DNA of 63,300 nucleotides from Jaapia argillacea MUCL 33604 (taxonomy: Eukaryota > Basidiomycota > Agaricomycetes > Jaapiales > Jaapiaceae). The position numbers and the translations under genes are program-made. Below, piece after piece: positions 12,079 through 22,985 of the stretch. The DNA is taken from NCBI GenBank assembly GCA_000697665.1, contig KL197744.1, positions 172,687 to 235,986 of the forward strand. The letters are read 5' to 3'. The stretch's first letter is position 1. Each line of letters starts with the position of its first letter. The notes beneath the pieces are model-generated. The model made no database searches. It saw only the letters and a list, made by a program, of their open reading frames with translations, and was not told the origin of the DNA.

Positions 12079-13243
12079 GTGATGGTCCCACAATACTCAT
12101 CCGGTCCATCTAGTTTCGAAATACGCTCGGATATACTCCTGATGGCGCTCGAGGCTTCAAAGACACTCATCCCACCACTGCCTCCCAAGTCCCTTGTGCG
12201 ACCCGATCATCCGTTCTTGAATCCCGCTCACCCCCTCTACGCACATCCCATGAACCCATACCAACCCTCATACGTTTTCCCCTCCGGTGAACAGTGTATC
12301 AATGGATATCCTTCTTCATCCTGGCGCTGGACTCTCGTGTCGCGAGAATGGTGGGCGGTATTGAGGTCACAGCTATGGCATAACACGGTCCTTCGAGGAC
12401 GGAAGGCTTACAGTGGCTTTCTACGTATCCTTGATGACGACGATTGTCGAGCGATAAAGAAGTTTATCAAGATATTGAAGTTCGAGGAAGGTTTTTCGGA
12501 GGCGTCGACGCTTTACATCATTTTGAACGAATTACCTGGTTTGGATGAGTTGGAGTATAACCCTTACCCACCGGACAATTATGCTTTCCCGTTTGGCGTG
12601 AGTGTCGTCGCTGCTTCATCCTTCATGCAACCTCTAATAGAGTCTGGTGACGCAGATTAATATCCTTTCGAAGGCACCAGGACCAGTGAGGCTAACCCTG
12701 ACGCCGCCATTCAACCTCATCACCAATCCTTCGACGCGTAATCACCTCCTTTCTCTACCTCGACTACGTTCTCTCACCATCCACCTCTCTCAATCTCTCT
12801 CCCTGGCAACTTCCAATTTTCTCGCTTCTCTTCCTCACATCCGCGAAATCACTGTCCACGCCCATACCGCCACAGTATCGGCTCTAGCACCCTTTGCCCA
12901 ATTACAAACAGCGTGGGCACAAACAGAGATCACAGAAGACACGGTCCTTGATGCCATACCCCATCTAACCTCCCTGACGTTACATCTACGTCAGATACTC
13001 TCAGACGCAGACCTCGAAGCCCTGAAGCAGTGGGTTTCGTCGACGGAATCCCATTTAGCGACGATCACGACGATCTGGTTGTTGAAGCGACCAGTCTACC
13101 TCCCTCCCAATGTCGATCACGTTGAGGAAGATGATGATGAGGCGAAATGGGATCGATGGCAGCAATCTTCTGGGACAGAGAAAATCACGACCTTGCGGTT
13201 GTTTGGGGGTTTGTTGGGACTGAGAATGGAGAGTCATGGATGA
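12079..13243 (+). CDS. F-box-like protein, possibly truncated
   Basis: Two exons (12079-12597, 12656-13243) joined by a 58-base GTGAGT..GCAG intron give about 368 residues. The start of the product (IRSDILLMALEAS) and the later WRWTLVSREWWAVLRSQLW fit the degenerate F-box layout of Agaricomycete F-box proteins, whose role is to carry substrates to SCF ubiquitin ligases. The second half has leucine-rich segments (SLPRLRSLTIHLSQS, IPHLTSLTLHL). The protein ends sooner than its relatives in this window, and a weakly similar frame continues past the stop to about 13600, so the 3' end may have been lost to a mutation. The start is uncertain because an upstream exon may exist. Confidence 0.5.
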
Positions 13244-13639
13244 GATCAACCCAAGGAGCGCTCCTGGGACGCTTAAGTACCATCCGGACGTCCTGCCGAG
13301 CCTTAGAGACGTTCCTTGATTCTACTCGAGCTTATTCTTTCGCTACAAGACTGGTGTGTCATCTTGCATCTTGCGCCACTGTCAAACAATACTCCCGGCG
13401 GGACCCACTGGGGCGTGGTGACTCATCGACACTGGTTGCATCCTCGCTTGGCCCTCTTCGCCCCAGCAAACTACCGGTTCCCTTCACCAGATCCCCCCAT
13501 CGCCAAACTCCCTCATTCCCTCCGTTCCCCCGGCAGTCTAGCAAGTTTTTCGAACTTTGGCGCGAAGTCGCACTCTCGACGCCACAGCTGTGATCATCAT
13601 GCGAGATAGAATCGGGATTCTGTCTTGAACACACGTCGA

Positions 13640-14100
13640 GCGGCCGTCATTGGTCTCAAGAAATCTCGCGTCACTTTCCTTGACCTATTTCTCCACCTCG
13701 GTTCGACCCCCACTCGACGACCTCTCTTTTATCCTTCGTCTGTCACAGGAGACATTGGAAGTCTTGAAATACAGGCTTCCCTTCCGAAGGGAAACGAGAT
13801 ATCGAATACAGGACGAATCTGATACTCCAACGTCCACAGGTTGCTGTTGGGTTATACGGACGCAGAAGGGGTTACTCCACTTCTTTGCTTGCTCTACCAC
13901 CGCGCTACGGAATCCGATATCCTGAATATGGGGCGTGGATGCCAGTGACAGTGGTCACCTGGGACAGCTGTAGACTGATCCTTACGTCTTTCGCAGGTGA
14001 TATGGAGCTTATCGAGCATTTGAGGGTATTCGTTGAGGGTGTCGAAGCCATATGGACTGGATGACCACCTGCAATTCGACGATCCTGAAAATCTGCCATG
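13640..14100 (+). pseudogene. broken copy of the neighbouring F-box gene
   Basis: The stretch NLASLSLTYFSTSVRPPLDD followed by ETLEVL lines up with NLRTLSLTYLSGSVRPTMGE and NTLEEL in the intact F-box protein at 14792-16513. A little further on, LLLGYTDAEGVTPLL in a shifted frame lines up with LKLGYIDPEEVTPLI of the same protein. Homology is therefore collinear but the frame is broken, and the F-box end is missing. This is the remnant of a direct tandem duplication about 1 kb upstream of the intact gene. Confidence 0.7.
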
Positions 14101-14791
14101 ATACCGCTTCCCAACATTAATACTACATACGTTATGAATGGTTTTGGATCCGAATCGTTCCCTCCTCGAGGTCCATACAGTGATACTAGTTATTTGTCGC
14201 CTGGATGGAAATGACAATTGGGCACGCCGCCTCAGGGCGCAAAGAAAGAGTGACTTGGTGACGCTAAGTACCTCTTCAGTTCATCGTGTTTACATGTATA
14301 CCAGCTACGAATTCTACCCTGGGGAATTGCTGGGCTAATTGTCTTGGACTTCATTCCCCGGATTCTTCCCCACGCATGAAGTCTCACACCCAATTGTCGA
14401 CAACTTATTGTCTTACGTCTCCGTGCCTCCTTGTCGGTGACGGTGCAATTGTTGTCTTGTCCTCACCGCCCGTCCTAATCCATTACAGTCGCTTCCAAAT
14501 GATCGGCTGCGTCGCTTTGCTTTTTGTCGGTGGGAAGAAATTGGGAATGGCGTGTATCACTCCTCAAACTGACAATAGGCATTCTGGGTTTGGAGATGCG
14601 ACGCCCCGTGGTGTAGACTGCCAGGTGCCTTTGAGATGGAAGGATGATGGATATAAGAACTCTCTTCCTCTTTGCAGGTGTACCCATCCACCTTTTTTCC
14701 CCGACTAGGTTAGTCATGCCATTCTTCGTAACCCACGTCGTGACGTCTGACGCAACACTAGGCACTGGTTGCCCCTTCCATATTTTCATAG
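14101..14791. other. intergenic interval
   Basis: Lies between the broken F-box copy and the intact gene. Open frames here have no family features; some of this DNA may be an unrecognisable part of the duplicated copy. The promoter of the F-box gene at 14792 should lie in its right half. Confidence 0.4.
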
Positions 14792-16513
14792 ATGATTCCG
14801 AACAACGATATTGCTCACCTCGTCTCCCCGCTCAATGTGCAGAGATACGCCGCCACTTCCTCCATCGGAAAGTTTCCCTTGAATATTGTGAAGCGTATCT
14901 TCACGCTGGGCACTCACGATTCAGACGACTTCTCCGATCGGATATCGTTCCCTCTTCTTGTCTCCCATGTCTGCAGAACATGGAGAGCCATCGCGTTCGT
15001 TCTACCAGCACTGTGGTCAACAATCACGATGCGCGATAGCTCGGGGGAGTATCGGTGGGATCAAGAGCTTCTTTCCAGGTCCCATCAGCATCCTCTCACC
15101 ATTTATCTCGACTTCCGTGATCCCAGATGGGACTTCTCTGACGAAGACTCCCATCACTTGAAAGCAGTTCAGGTCTCGCGTATTTTGGATATCTTACTCC
15201 CTCACGCGTACAGATTTAAGGAGTTCACGTTGCTCGTCGAGACGTGGGCCCCTATCTATCACACCCTCCTTCGTTTCCCAAAACACATCATGCCGCTCCT
15301 CGAGAGCGTCGACATACAAAGGTGCAATATGTACCACGCATTCACCCCCACCTTCCAGCCCTACGATCTCGGTTTCCCCCTTCCCCTCGTTTGCGACGCA
15401 CCCAATTTACGCCATCTCAACCTGTCTGGCACTCATCTCCTCTGGTCCTCCTGGAATTTCAGAAACCTCCGCACCCTCTCTCTGACTTATCTTTCTGGAT
15501 CCGTTCGTCCGACAATGGGGGAGCTCGCCCAAATTGTGTTGATGTCGCAAAATACATTGGAGGAGCTCGAGGTCCAAGCTGCCCTACCCGCCATAGGTGG
15601 ATTCTTTGGAGCCGATGGGTCATCCAACTACACCGTCATGGAACCAATCGTTCTTCCCAAGCTCCGTACTTTGAAGCTGGGCTACATCGATCCTGAGGAG
15701 GTTACTCCTCTCATCGATATCCTTGCGACTCCAGCGTTGCAGGAGTTGTCGTTGATCGGTGTGTATGACCAACAATCGCCCAATGCTCGCATGCTGGAAC
15801 TCGCTCTCGAGAATAGCAAATATTCCCTTCGAAGGTCGGATCTTCCTCCTGGGCAATGGGATTCTGAGTTGGCCAACATGACCAAACAGGCGAGCGAAAA
15901 TGAGAAACCGAGCCGTCGTGGTGCGTGGAAGAATCGTCCCATGACGGCTCGTCCTGTGGTCGATACCATGATGGTTGACCCAGCGTCATTGGACCTTCGC
16001 AGCGTCAAACACCTTAGTCTATCTTCCTTCACCTACTCGGCCTTCCAATCTTTCCGTCTCGCAGACTTTTTCCTCTGCTTCAAATCGCTCTCCCGTCTGA
16101 CATTTGACGATCCCGACCTGAACGTCCTCCGTACCCTATTATCGCCTCTACCTGGGTCCTTGGGTAAACCCCTATCCCAGGTCTACTTGTGCGCAACCGT
16201 TCAGGAGTTCACCTTCATGCACGTCGACCCTCGCATCATCGTCGAGTGGCTGGAGCAGCGAGAACGCATGGGGATGCCGTCTCTTGCCAAACTCAACATA
16301 CACTTTTCTTCACTACGCCTCAACGACGATTTGTTCGCGCGTGATGGGAGCGTACCTGGTTACGTTGATTTGTCTTTTGGGGAGGTGGACAGGGATAAAT
16401 TGGCCGATGTCTTGGATCGATTTGCGGAGGAAGTTGAATTTATCGAGGACGATGATTTGTTCGTGGATGGGGACGAGGATTGCGATATCGACGATCCCAT
16501 GGAGGAGTTTTAG
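14792..16513 (+). CDS. F-box / leucine-rich-repeat protein
   Basis: Single-exon gene of 573 residues. An F-box lies at about residues 23-78 (FPLNIVKRIF ... VSHVCRTWRAIAFVLPALW), the segment that binds Skp1 in SCF ubiquitin ligases. The rest is made of irregular leucine-rich strands (NLRHLNLS, LRTLSLTYL, LRTLKLGYI, LQELSLIGV) expected to bind the target, and the tail is very acidic (about the last 30 residues). The target is unknown. A broken paralogue lies just upstream at 13640-14100. The family is large and fast-changing in mushrooms, so no one-to-one orthologue is proposed. Confidence 0.9.
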   Translation: MIPNNDIAHLVSPLNVQRYAATSSIGKFPLNIVKRIFTLGTHDSDDFSDRISFPLLVSHVCRTWRAIAFVLPALWSTITMRDSSGEYRWDQELLSRSHQHPLTIYLDFRDPRWDFSDEDSHHLKAVQVSRILDILLPHAYRFKEFTLLVETWAPIYHTLLRFPKHIMPLLESVDIQRCNMYHAFTPTFQPYDLGFPLPLVCDAPNLRHLNLSGTHLLWSSWNFRNLRTLSLTYLSGSVRPTMGELAQIVLMSQNTLEELEVQAALPAIGGFFGADGSSNYTVMEPIVLPKLRTLKLGYIDPEEVTPLIDILATPALQELSLIGVYDQQSPNARMLELALENSKYSLRRSDLPPGQWDSELANMTKQASENEKPSRRGAWKNRPMTARPVVDTMMVDPASLDLRSVKHLSLSSFTYSAFQSFRLADFFLCFKSLSRLTFDDPDLNVLRTLLSPLPGSLGKPLSQVYLCATVQEFTFMHVDPRIIVEWLEQRERMGMPSLAKLNIHFSSLRLNDDLFARDGSVPGYVDLSFGEVDRDKLADVLDRFAEEVEFIEDDDLFVDGDEDCDIDDPMEEF

Positions 16514-16871
16514 GTGGACGTTCCCTGGTGGAAGTTTCAGCTTATCTTATACTCGTTTCTGCGCGCTTCCGAATACGCAGTATAGTAGTACCTTTCAAAT
16601 AATTCGTGTATTAATAGCTATACCCTCACCTACTGTTCATATTGTAGCCTGTAATGTCCTATTGGGGAGACGGTGCCAATCATGTCACTGTAGGATAATC
16701 GAGGATGATGACGCGAGACACAAGAAAGATATGGTGGTACAAGGCTTGGATTTTCTTCTCTATCAACCGAACCCTCTGTACAACAATATAATAACTAAGA
16801 AATGATCGGGTTAATCCCAGGCACTCGTCTGGAAACAATGACACAACGCACCGACATATATATAAACAGGC
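16514..16871. other. 3' intergenic interval between convergent genes
   Basis: Lies between the stop codons of the F-box gene (plus) and ribose-5-phosphate isomerase (minus). It is AT-richer than its surroundings and should hold both 3' untranslated regions. No gene was seen. Confidence 0.6.
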
Positions 16872-18324
16872 CTAATGGGACGCACTGCCGTTGGTAGCGG
16901 CGTGAACGTCGCCTTGGCCATTGCTCGCAACTTGTTCGATACGGCCGTCGTTCCATTTCACCGTAACACTTCCATCCTATGACGTCCAACAATGAACTCA
17001 TGCTGGCAGTCGAATGAAAGTTTCGAGTAGGCACCTGATTACCAAAGTATGCAGCTTTCGCCATATGACAGAATAAGCCGACCTCAACCACACCCGTGAG
17101 CATCTTGATTTTGGTTAATATCTACCATCGTCCTTTGAGTCAGAGGTATATGTAGGCGCGTAGAAGGAGGAGCATACTGAGTATGGGTCCAGCATGAGTT
17201 CCTCGGGGAAGGGCGCATCGATGACAAAGTTCCCGTTATCACTGACTACCGGCCCGGCCTTCTTGACGGCCATTCGTAACCTGGATGGGGCGAGCGTAAG
17301 AGCTCAAAGAGATCATGGGCCACGAAGAGTTCCGCTCACGCTGCCTTTGGGCTGCCCAGTACATGAAGATTTTGGAGGACCTTTGCGTATGCGAAGGGGG
17401 CGACTTCGACGGGGACGCCTGCCGAGTACTGGGCTCGGATGAGCAGCATTCGTGGCAGTCCTTTGAACAGTGGGAACTTACGTTGTGTCCTAGAACATCC
17501 GAGTTCTTGCGATAGTCTGCCACCACGACGAAACTGAATCCATGATAAATTTACTAGCACAGTGTAGCGATGTTGATAGAGACGTACGTATCAGCTGCCT
17601 CAGCGAGGACCTTTTCTCGAAGATGACATGCTCCTCCACCCTTGATGCAGTTGAGGTCCTTATCGACTCTGTAATCGAGGTTAGGATAGTCCCAACAAGA
17701 AAGTCTTGGAACGCACTCGTCAGCACCGTCAATGGTCACATCGATCCTCGGGTATTGGTCGACATCTCCCAACAACAATTGACCGGAGACGATCAGTTCT
17801 TTTGACTGGAATCCGGTGGGGATGAAGACTCGATCCTTGTTGGCCTCTCTTCCCTGAGCAATTATCCGTTCAACCACGTAGGGCACAGTAGATCCTAGTC
17901 GCTTGAGGGTCAACCCTCCAGTCACGTTTCCCTTGCAGAACCAACTCGGAGCGTACCAGAGCCAATGCCGATCACCTAGAAATGCAAATAGGATAGGCAC
18001 GCAGCACTGAAATGAGGGTTAGGCTGCTCACCTTGTGTTCTCTCAAGACATGCCTATCCACCGCAGTCCAGGCAGCTAGTCTCTTCGAAGCTTCGATATC
18101 GCTAAGTTTCGGAGCGGGAGGTTTCAAATCTGTTCAGCCGTTTTCAGATATTGGTCACCCTTTCCAAGCGCGCCACATACCTGCAATGATTTTCAGTCAG
18201 CGCTTGTTACAGGGATAAGGAGATGAGATGTCTTACCGGTGAAAATTGGACGACCCGTCAAAGTCTCACCGGTGCTGGATGTCAAAGCTGGTGTGGACTC
18301 AGATACGGGACCTGGGAAGGGCAT
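16872..18324 (-). CDS. RKI1: ribose-5-phosphate isomerase A
   Basis: Ten exons (18237-18324, 18032-18129, 17957-17975, 17717-17894, 17588-17668, 17482-17533, 17340-17428, 17178-17280, 17035-17121, 16872-16976) give a clean 299-residue frame. The enzyme interconverts ribose-5-phosphate and ribulose-5-phosphate in the cytosolic pentose phosphate pathway. Diagnostic motifs are VIGIGSGSTVPY (phosphate loop), [11 protein letters not shown] (catalytic Asp), [15 protein letters not shown] (catalytic Lys and Glu) and [16 protein letters not shown] near the C-terminus. Start chosen at [10 protein letters not shown]; an in-frame upstream Met exists but the preceding residues are unlike the family. Exon 3 is only 19 bases. 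The first intron (18130-18236) consists of two abutting intron-like units meeting at GCAG|GTATGT (18180/18181). The gene is divergent from the DUF7330 gene. Confidence 0.95.
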
Positions 18325-18999
18325 TTTGGTTGCTATCAAACGACAGCTGGATTGCAGAGGGAACTTATGTAGATGAGAGTTCAAGGTGCGAACGTTGGTA
18401 ATCATCTCAGACTTCAATCCATCTGCTTGGACGGCTCCACGGTTCTTGGTGGCAGTCTTCAATTTTCCTCTCACAGTTAGCGACGAACCACCGGACTTTG
18501 ACTATTTTGCTCGATATCTCTCGCAGACCTGTTGCAAGGAATCCCATCTTCCCAGAGCTCTTTCACAAGCCCACGGAACCGTGGTTTCCACCAAGAATAG
18601 GTGGAAGTTAGACGTCTAATTGGCGTCTTCGGGAATGTTTCTCGGGCGGCCACCTCGACGGCAACTCCTCCACTATCAGCGATGATCCCTTGATAAAGCC
18701 ACATACCCCGTGTCTCGCCGACCGTATACCGTCTCCGATACTTTTCTGACGACTCAAGACCTATACATCTGCTCACTTTGCTCACTTGTAATTTTTACTC
18801 CCGCCCTTGGCTAGAGTGCCGTCAAGGGCCAGAAGCTGCGCAGCGATGCCCTCCGTAGTGGCCACGCGCAGATTGGCCTGCAAATGGCCTGCCACGTGCT
18901 CTGCTGCGGCTCGATGCACAGCAGCATCGAGCGTTGGATTTAAGGACAACCCTGTGCATTCACCTGCAAGCATCCCACAAACAACTCGTTGATATTCTC
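18325..18999. other. divergent intergenic interval
   Basis: Shared upstream region of RKI1 (minus) and the DUF7330 gene (plus). A GC-rich minus-strand frame at 18782-18973 reads AAAEHVAGHLQANLRVATTE and looks somewhat protein-like, but has no recognisable family and no exon partner. Confidence 0.4.
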
Positions 19000-19965
19000 A
19001 TGATCATCACAGACAAGGATTCGAAGGCGGGATTCCAAGAGGTACGCATCCTGTTGTTGTCTTCCTGTGGGGCTGTTATCAATTCCTTGGCAGGTTGTGG
19101 AAGAGCAAGGACCCCCGCCATATTCCTCTGCCGCTGAAGCGTCGCCGTCGGCTGGCCCATCCACACCTCCTCCATACCCTGCCGATGCCAAGCCCACCAA
19201 TTATCTCTGCATCACTCGCACCACAACCTCAGTCAAGGGGACATATGTTATCGACCCAGTTTTGATTGTGCCCGACGCAATCCTGCCAAAGTTGAGCCCA
19301 GGGGAAGTTAGAAAGAATCTGAAACTGGGTTCGACTACCGGAAGTGTTAGCGCCGATGTATACCTGTGCCCAGGCGCCGCAGCCCCACTGTGCGGAACTG
19401 CGGAGGAATGCGATATGCTCAAGAAGCGGAGAGCTACTCTGGAGACGTATAGTGTAACTGGAAGTGTCAATGTGAAAGTGGTATGTATGCCGTCGCATCT
19501 TGTAGTATCTCCTTATTCACTCTGCTTCGGAAGCGGGCGCCTTCTGCGACTCCCTTCCATCTCACATGTAAGACTGAGACAGGTAGCGTTCGGGTGCGAC
19601 TACCGCGGTCCTTCCGAGGTCCCCTCAGCGCCAAGTCAAACACCGGATCGATATCCTTTTCATCTGCACTGGAGCCTTACGTGACCACGTTCTCTGAGGT
19701 CAATGGGAAGCGTTTCTGCTTCATCGGCAATGTGGAGGAGACAGGGTGGGCTCATGCACCCGATTCATGGGTTGGGGATGAGGTTCATGCAGAGACATCG
19801 ACTGGCAGTATCAAGTTTTCATTCGCCGATGAGGATGAGCTATCTGGAAGCAGCGGAGGATCTGGTGGAAGCTGGTTTTCGAGGATTTTTGGGGGTGGAC
19901 GGTCGGGTGATAGGACACCAACGAACGGCGTTGCTGGTTCGGTTGGTGGCACACAGGTCAGATGA
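19000..19965 (+). CDS. DUF7330 domain-containing protein
   Basis: Three exons (19000-19041, 19094-19480, 19534-19965) with 52- and 53-base introns give 286 residues. After a short Pro/Ser-rich leader (PPPYSSAAE, STPPPYPAD) the product shows the pattern of the DUF7330 domain common in Agaricomycetes: TNYLCITRTTTSVKGTYVID, then repeated TTGSV / TGSVNV / TETGSVRV / TNTGSISF turns, the LPRSFRGPL segment and a final TSTGSIKFSF. The repeated [ST]-x-x-GS[VI] turns suggest a beta-rich, adhesin- or propeller-like fold. A Ser/Gly-rich tail follows. No enzymatic residues are evident and the function of the family is unknown. The start follows directly from the first exon; a later Met would lose the conserved Pro-rich leader. 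Confidence 0.85.
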
Positions 19966-20296
19966 TCCAGGCGTATCGGAGGGTAACATTCTTCGTTTAT
20001 GATCCTCCTTGTATTGTATGTATTTCCTTGAATGATTCCATGCGGTCAGCTCTTCAAAAAGATGTTGGGATACGAGTCAATCATCGACATTCTCACTACT
20101 AGCATTTCATCAGCAACTGTATGTAGGTTTCAGTAAAGGTGTCGGACGCGGTCAACATCACTAAGGAAACCCAGCAGAAAACTCCTCAATACTTCCACTG
20201 AAGCCATCTGGCGGTCACCGTATTGCATCGAGAAGACTGCAGTAGGTTGAGATGAGATTTTCATCGGCAGCAAGGCGGACTCACCTCGTCTCCAAT
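19966..20296. other. 3' intergenic interval between convergent genes
   Basis: Holds the 3' ends of the DUF7330 gene and the minus-strand F-box gene. Nothing else was recognised. Confidence 0.6.
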
Positions 20297-21868
20297 CTAC
20301 TCCTTGTCATGTTCGTATGACACGCGAATTTCCATGCCATCCTCGATAACGTCTTGCAGAAGGGATAACATTTCTTTCGTGTATCCAAGCTCGCCTCCCG
20401 GTTCCACGATCAATCCCGGTTCGATGTGGGCAGAAAGTAGGGACTGTGGTATCTTGTCACCATGAAGGGGGACATTTGATCCTTGTGGAACGAAACGTCG
20501 GGCTCGGATCATGTCGACGAGTTGGGTTCGGGAGGTGGGCGAACAAGGAATGAGATGAACACGCTGGAGTTTGGGGAGAAGATAACGAGTATCGTCGGGG
20601 AAAGACGTATGTTGATATGAGAGCGCTTCGAGCAACGCGGGTTCAGCTCCCCTCCCAGCATCTTGGAAGTCGACACGAAGGTTAATGACTGCCGACACGC
20701 ATTCGAGCCAACCGATGACTGCTTTAGCGAATTCGTCTCTAAGCCTGAGCGACAGGCTTGTAACCGTACAGTGTGATCGACCAATGAAGGACTTGAAGAC
20801 GCCAACGGACACGAACCCGACACGACCAAAGGGCGGGCAGTATGACAAATCTGTAAGCTTAGGGGCCACAAGACGATGAAATAGTGCTGAATCCCCAACA
20901 CTATTCTGCAGTTTCAAGAACTGTAAATGGGGCAATAGAATCGGCGTCTCCACTGGTGAAGTGGAAATCCTAGCATCGGCAAAGTCGAGCTCTAGGTGAC
21001 GTAGTTCAACGCACTGTCGTAACATATCCGACCAGGATGATGCGGTGAAAGTGGCTGGAGACGCATCTCCTCCAAGGCGGAGATGAGTAAGTTGCGACCA
21101 GGGAAATTGGATGAGGGATGGGTCCCACCAGGACATCAATGCAAGGTGGCGGAGGAGTGGGGCACGACGAAAACATTTTATATCCTGGAGATGGTGCTGC
21201 TGAAAACGGTACCGATCCGGTGTCTGGATGGTAATCGTGCGCAGCAATGGTGTCTCAGCGACCCCGATCAACACTTGTAGCTGTTTCGGATGTCCTTGCA
21301 TATCCATCTGGATATCCCTCCAACGATGAGCGTGAGGAACGATGATGTCCAACACGCCCTCCGGAGCAACCGGGAGCAGCTGCAAGCGAAGGTATAGAGG
21401 AGTGGTGTCTGAACGAGTGAGGAAAAGCTCCAGAAGCGATTTATAGGAATGGAGTTTATCTTGGTCCTTGTGGGGGTGTACGTGTAGAGCCGACCAAAGC
21501 ATGGGCGTTGATACTGCGACTCGTCTCCAGTGACAGCAGACATGCGTCAGGAGAAGTGGTGCCTCCCTGGGGTCGGGATTCGGATACGTGCGATTGCATT
21601 GCAGAAACACGGCCGAGAGGAGTTCGGGAGGTAGGAGACGGATGGGGGAGAGAATCCCTCTGATTTGATGTGCTTCCTCAGAAGCAATCTTTATTTTCTC
21701 CACAAAAGAATTGTCCACCGATAAACCCGGTTCCTCATCCAAACCATCAATGACCTTCACCCAGCGAGCAAGTTTTGCTTCGAGATCGTGCCTCTCTGCT
21801 CGAGAGAGGGTGTGATTCGAGCGCAGCGCATGCAGATAGTTTAAAGATGACTCGGACGACATAAACAT
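20297..21868 (-). CDS. F-box / leucine-rich-repeat protein
   Basis: Single-exon gene of 523 residues. A charged, helical N-terminal segment (about residues 20-50, likely coiled coil) precedes the F-box at about residues 76-128 (IRLLPPELLSAVF ... LTHVCCHWRRVAVSTPMLW). This coiled coil plus F-box order is the standard layout of the large Agaricomycete family. Leucine-rich strands follow (LRHLALMSWW, LTHLRLGG, LRHLELDFA, LQFLKLQNS). It should act as an SCF substrate adaptor; the target is unknown. The frame is intact from Met to stop. Confidence 0.9.
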   Translation of the reverse strand: MFMSSESSLNYLHALRSNHTLSRAERHDLEAKLARWVKVIDGLDEEPGLSVDNSFVEKIKIASEEAHQIRGILSPIRLLPPELLSAVFLQCNRTYPNPDPREAPLLLTHVCCHWRRVAVSTPMLWSALHVHPHKDQDKLHSYKSLLELFLTRSDTTPLYLRLQLLPVAPEGVLDIIVPHAHRWRDIQMDMQGHPKQLQVLIGVAETPLLRTITIQTPDRYRFQQHHLQDIKCFRRAPLLRHLALMSWWDPSLIQFPWSQLTHLRLGGDASPATFTASSWSDMLRQCVELRHLELDFADARISTSPVETPILLPHLQFLKLQNSVGDSALFHRLVAPKLTDLSYCPPFGRVGFVSVGVFKSFIGRSHCTVTSLSLRLRDEFAKAVIGWLECVSAVINLRVDFQDAGRGAEPALLEALSYQHTSFPDDTRYLLPKLQRVHLIPCSPTSRTQLVDMIRARRFVPQGSNVPLHGDKIPQSLLSAHIEPGLIVEPGGELGYTKEMLSLLQDVIEDGMEIRVSYEHDKE

Positions 21869-22266
21869 TTCTGATCACGAAAGATAAGTGAAGACCGGAA
21901 GTTATGGATAGCAAAACGCACCCCGTTGGGCCTCAGCGAGAGAATTGATGAGACAGTGGTGGAAACGCTTATGATCTTCACGATTACGGATCTGCAGTAA
22001 TCAGCGGCTACGAAAAGCAGAGGTGGGGATGGCGGCCTTCAAGGAAATGTCGGATTGTAAAACATGAGTTTGGGATGGTAGGATGGGCACACTTGCCATG
22101 CTTCACCGCTCCGGGCCGTCGAGACCACAGGACTCAACGGAGACTGTAGCGGCGACTTGTACCAACTTTTTCCACAGCACTTTCGGACAGATACTCGAAC
22201 TTCGAGTCGAACCTTTGCAGGGACGATGAAAGCTATCAAAGGTATGTACTCATTGACGCAGTGACT
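21869..22266. other. intergenic interval
   Basis: Upstream of the F-box gene at 20297-21868. Short minus-strand frames have no recognisable domain. Confidence 0.4.
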
Positions 22267-22887
22267 TCAAAATGTGATGCATTCATTGTTTAGGTATCCT
22301 TTTGACTTGGTGAGGCCGAGATCATCTTGCGCTCCAGAATCGGTGACCAAAACTGAAGAACAAGTGATTCCGCTGTGAAGCAAATTCTTCTCACTATGAA
22401 TGAGAAGGAGAGTTTTATCATTGAGGACCTTGACGACTTCCACCTGGTCATCAAGGCAGATGAGGAATACAGAGTGAGAAGAGAGCTCGAAACTGAGGTA
22501 CCACTTCCACCTCTGAGAATGAGAGTTAACTTTTGACACCCCCGTTTCCGACAGTTAGAGAAAAACACATACAGTCTGGAGGGCTGATTTTGATTCATCG
22601 CCCGTTGCGCCTTCTCTATGGATGTCCCTTCGGCCATACCATTCCAACGTCGATAAAGGTATACCCTCGTGACTCTTGAATGTTTCACGTTTGCGATGTC
22701 GATCAGTGATCTGTCGTAATGCGATTCATTCACTTTGTTTTCCCTGCCCTCACTCAATGATGGTGGTCACCGGTAAACGAACGTCGTCAACGACTACACT
22801 GGGTCCACGTTCTCCGAATTGAATGTAGGTATCAAACACAATGAATCTATGTTGCGCTCGAAGTTGAATCCATAGGATGCTATCCAT
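22267..22887 (-). CDS. hypothetical small protein, exon structure unresolved
   Basis: Three protein-like pieces on the minus strand can be ordered. The first starts at 22887 (MDSILWIQLRAQ ... RFIVFDTYIQFGERGPSVVV). The middle, after a GTGAGG donor, reads RVYLYRRWNGMAEGTSIEKA. The last, after a CTCAG acceptor, reads WKWYLSFELSSHSVFLICLD and ends at 22267. The alternating frames with plausible splice signals suggest a real short gene of about 150-180 residues. I do not recognise the family, and the exact joins are uncertain. Confidence 0.35.
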
Positions 22888-22985
22888 GTAAGTGGTGTAC
22901 AAGTATGAAGAATAACGAGCGATAAATCATGCAAGAGCGGGTGCGCATGGGGGAGTACACTTCTGCCTCCTGGACCGAAGTACCA

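Noticed and set aside
18782-18973. GC-rich minus-strand open frame with Ala-rich helical product
   Set aside because: No family recognised, no exon partner, and it lies in the shared upstream region of two intact genes; composition alone can explain it.
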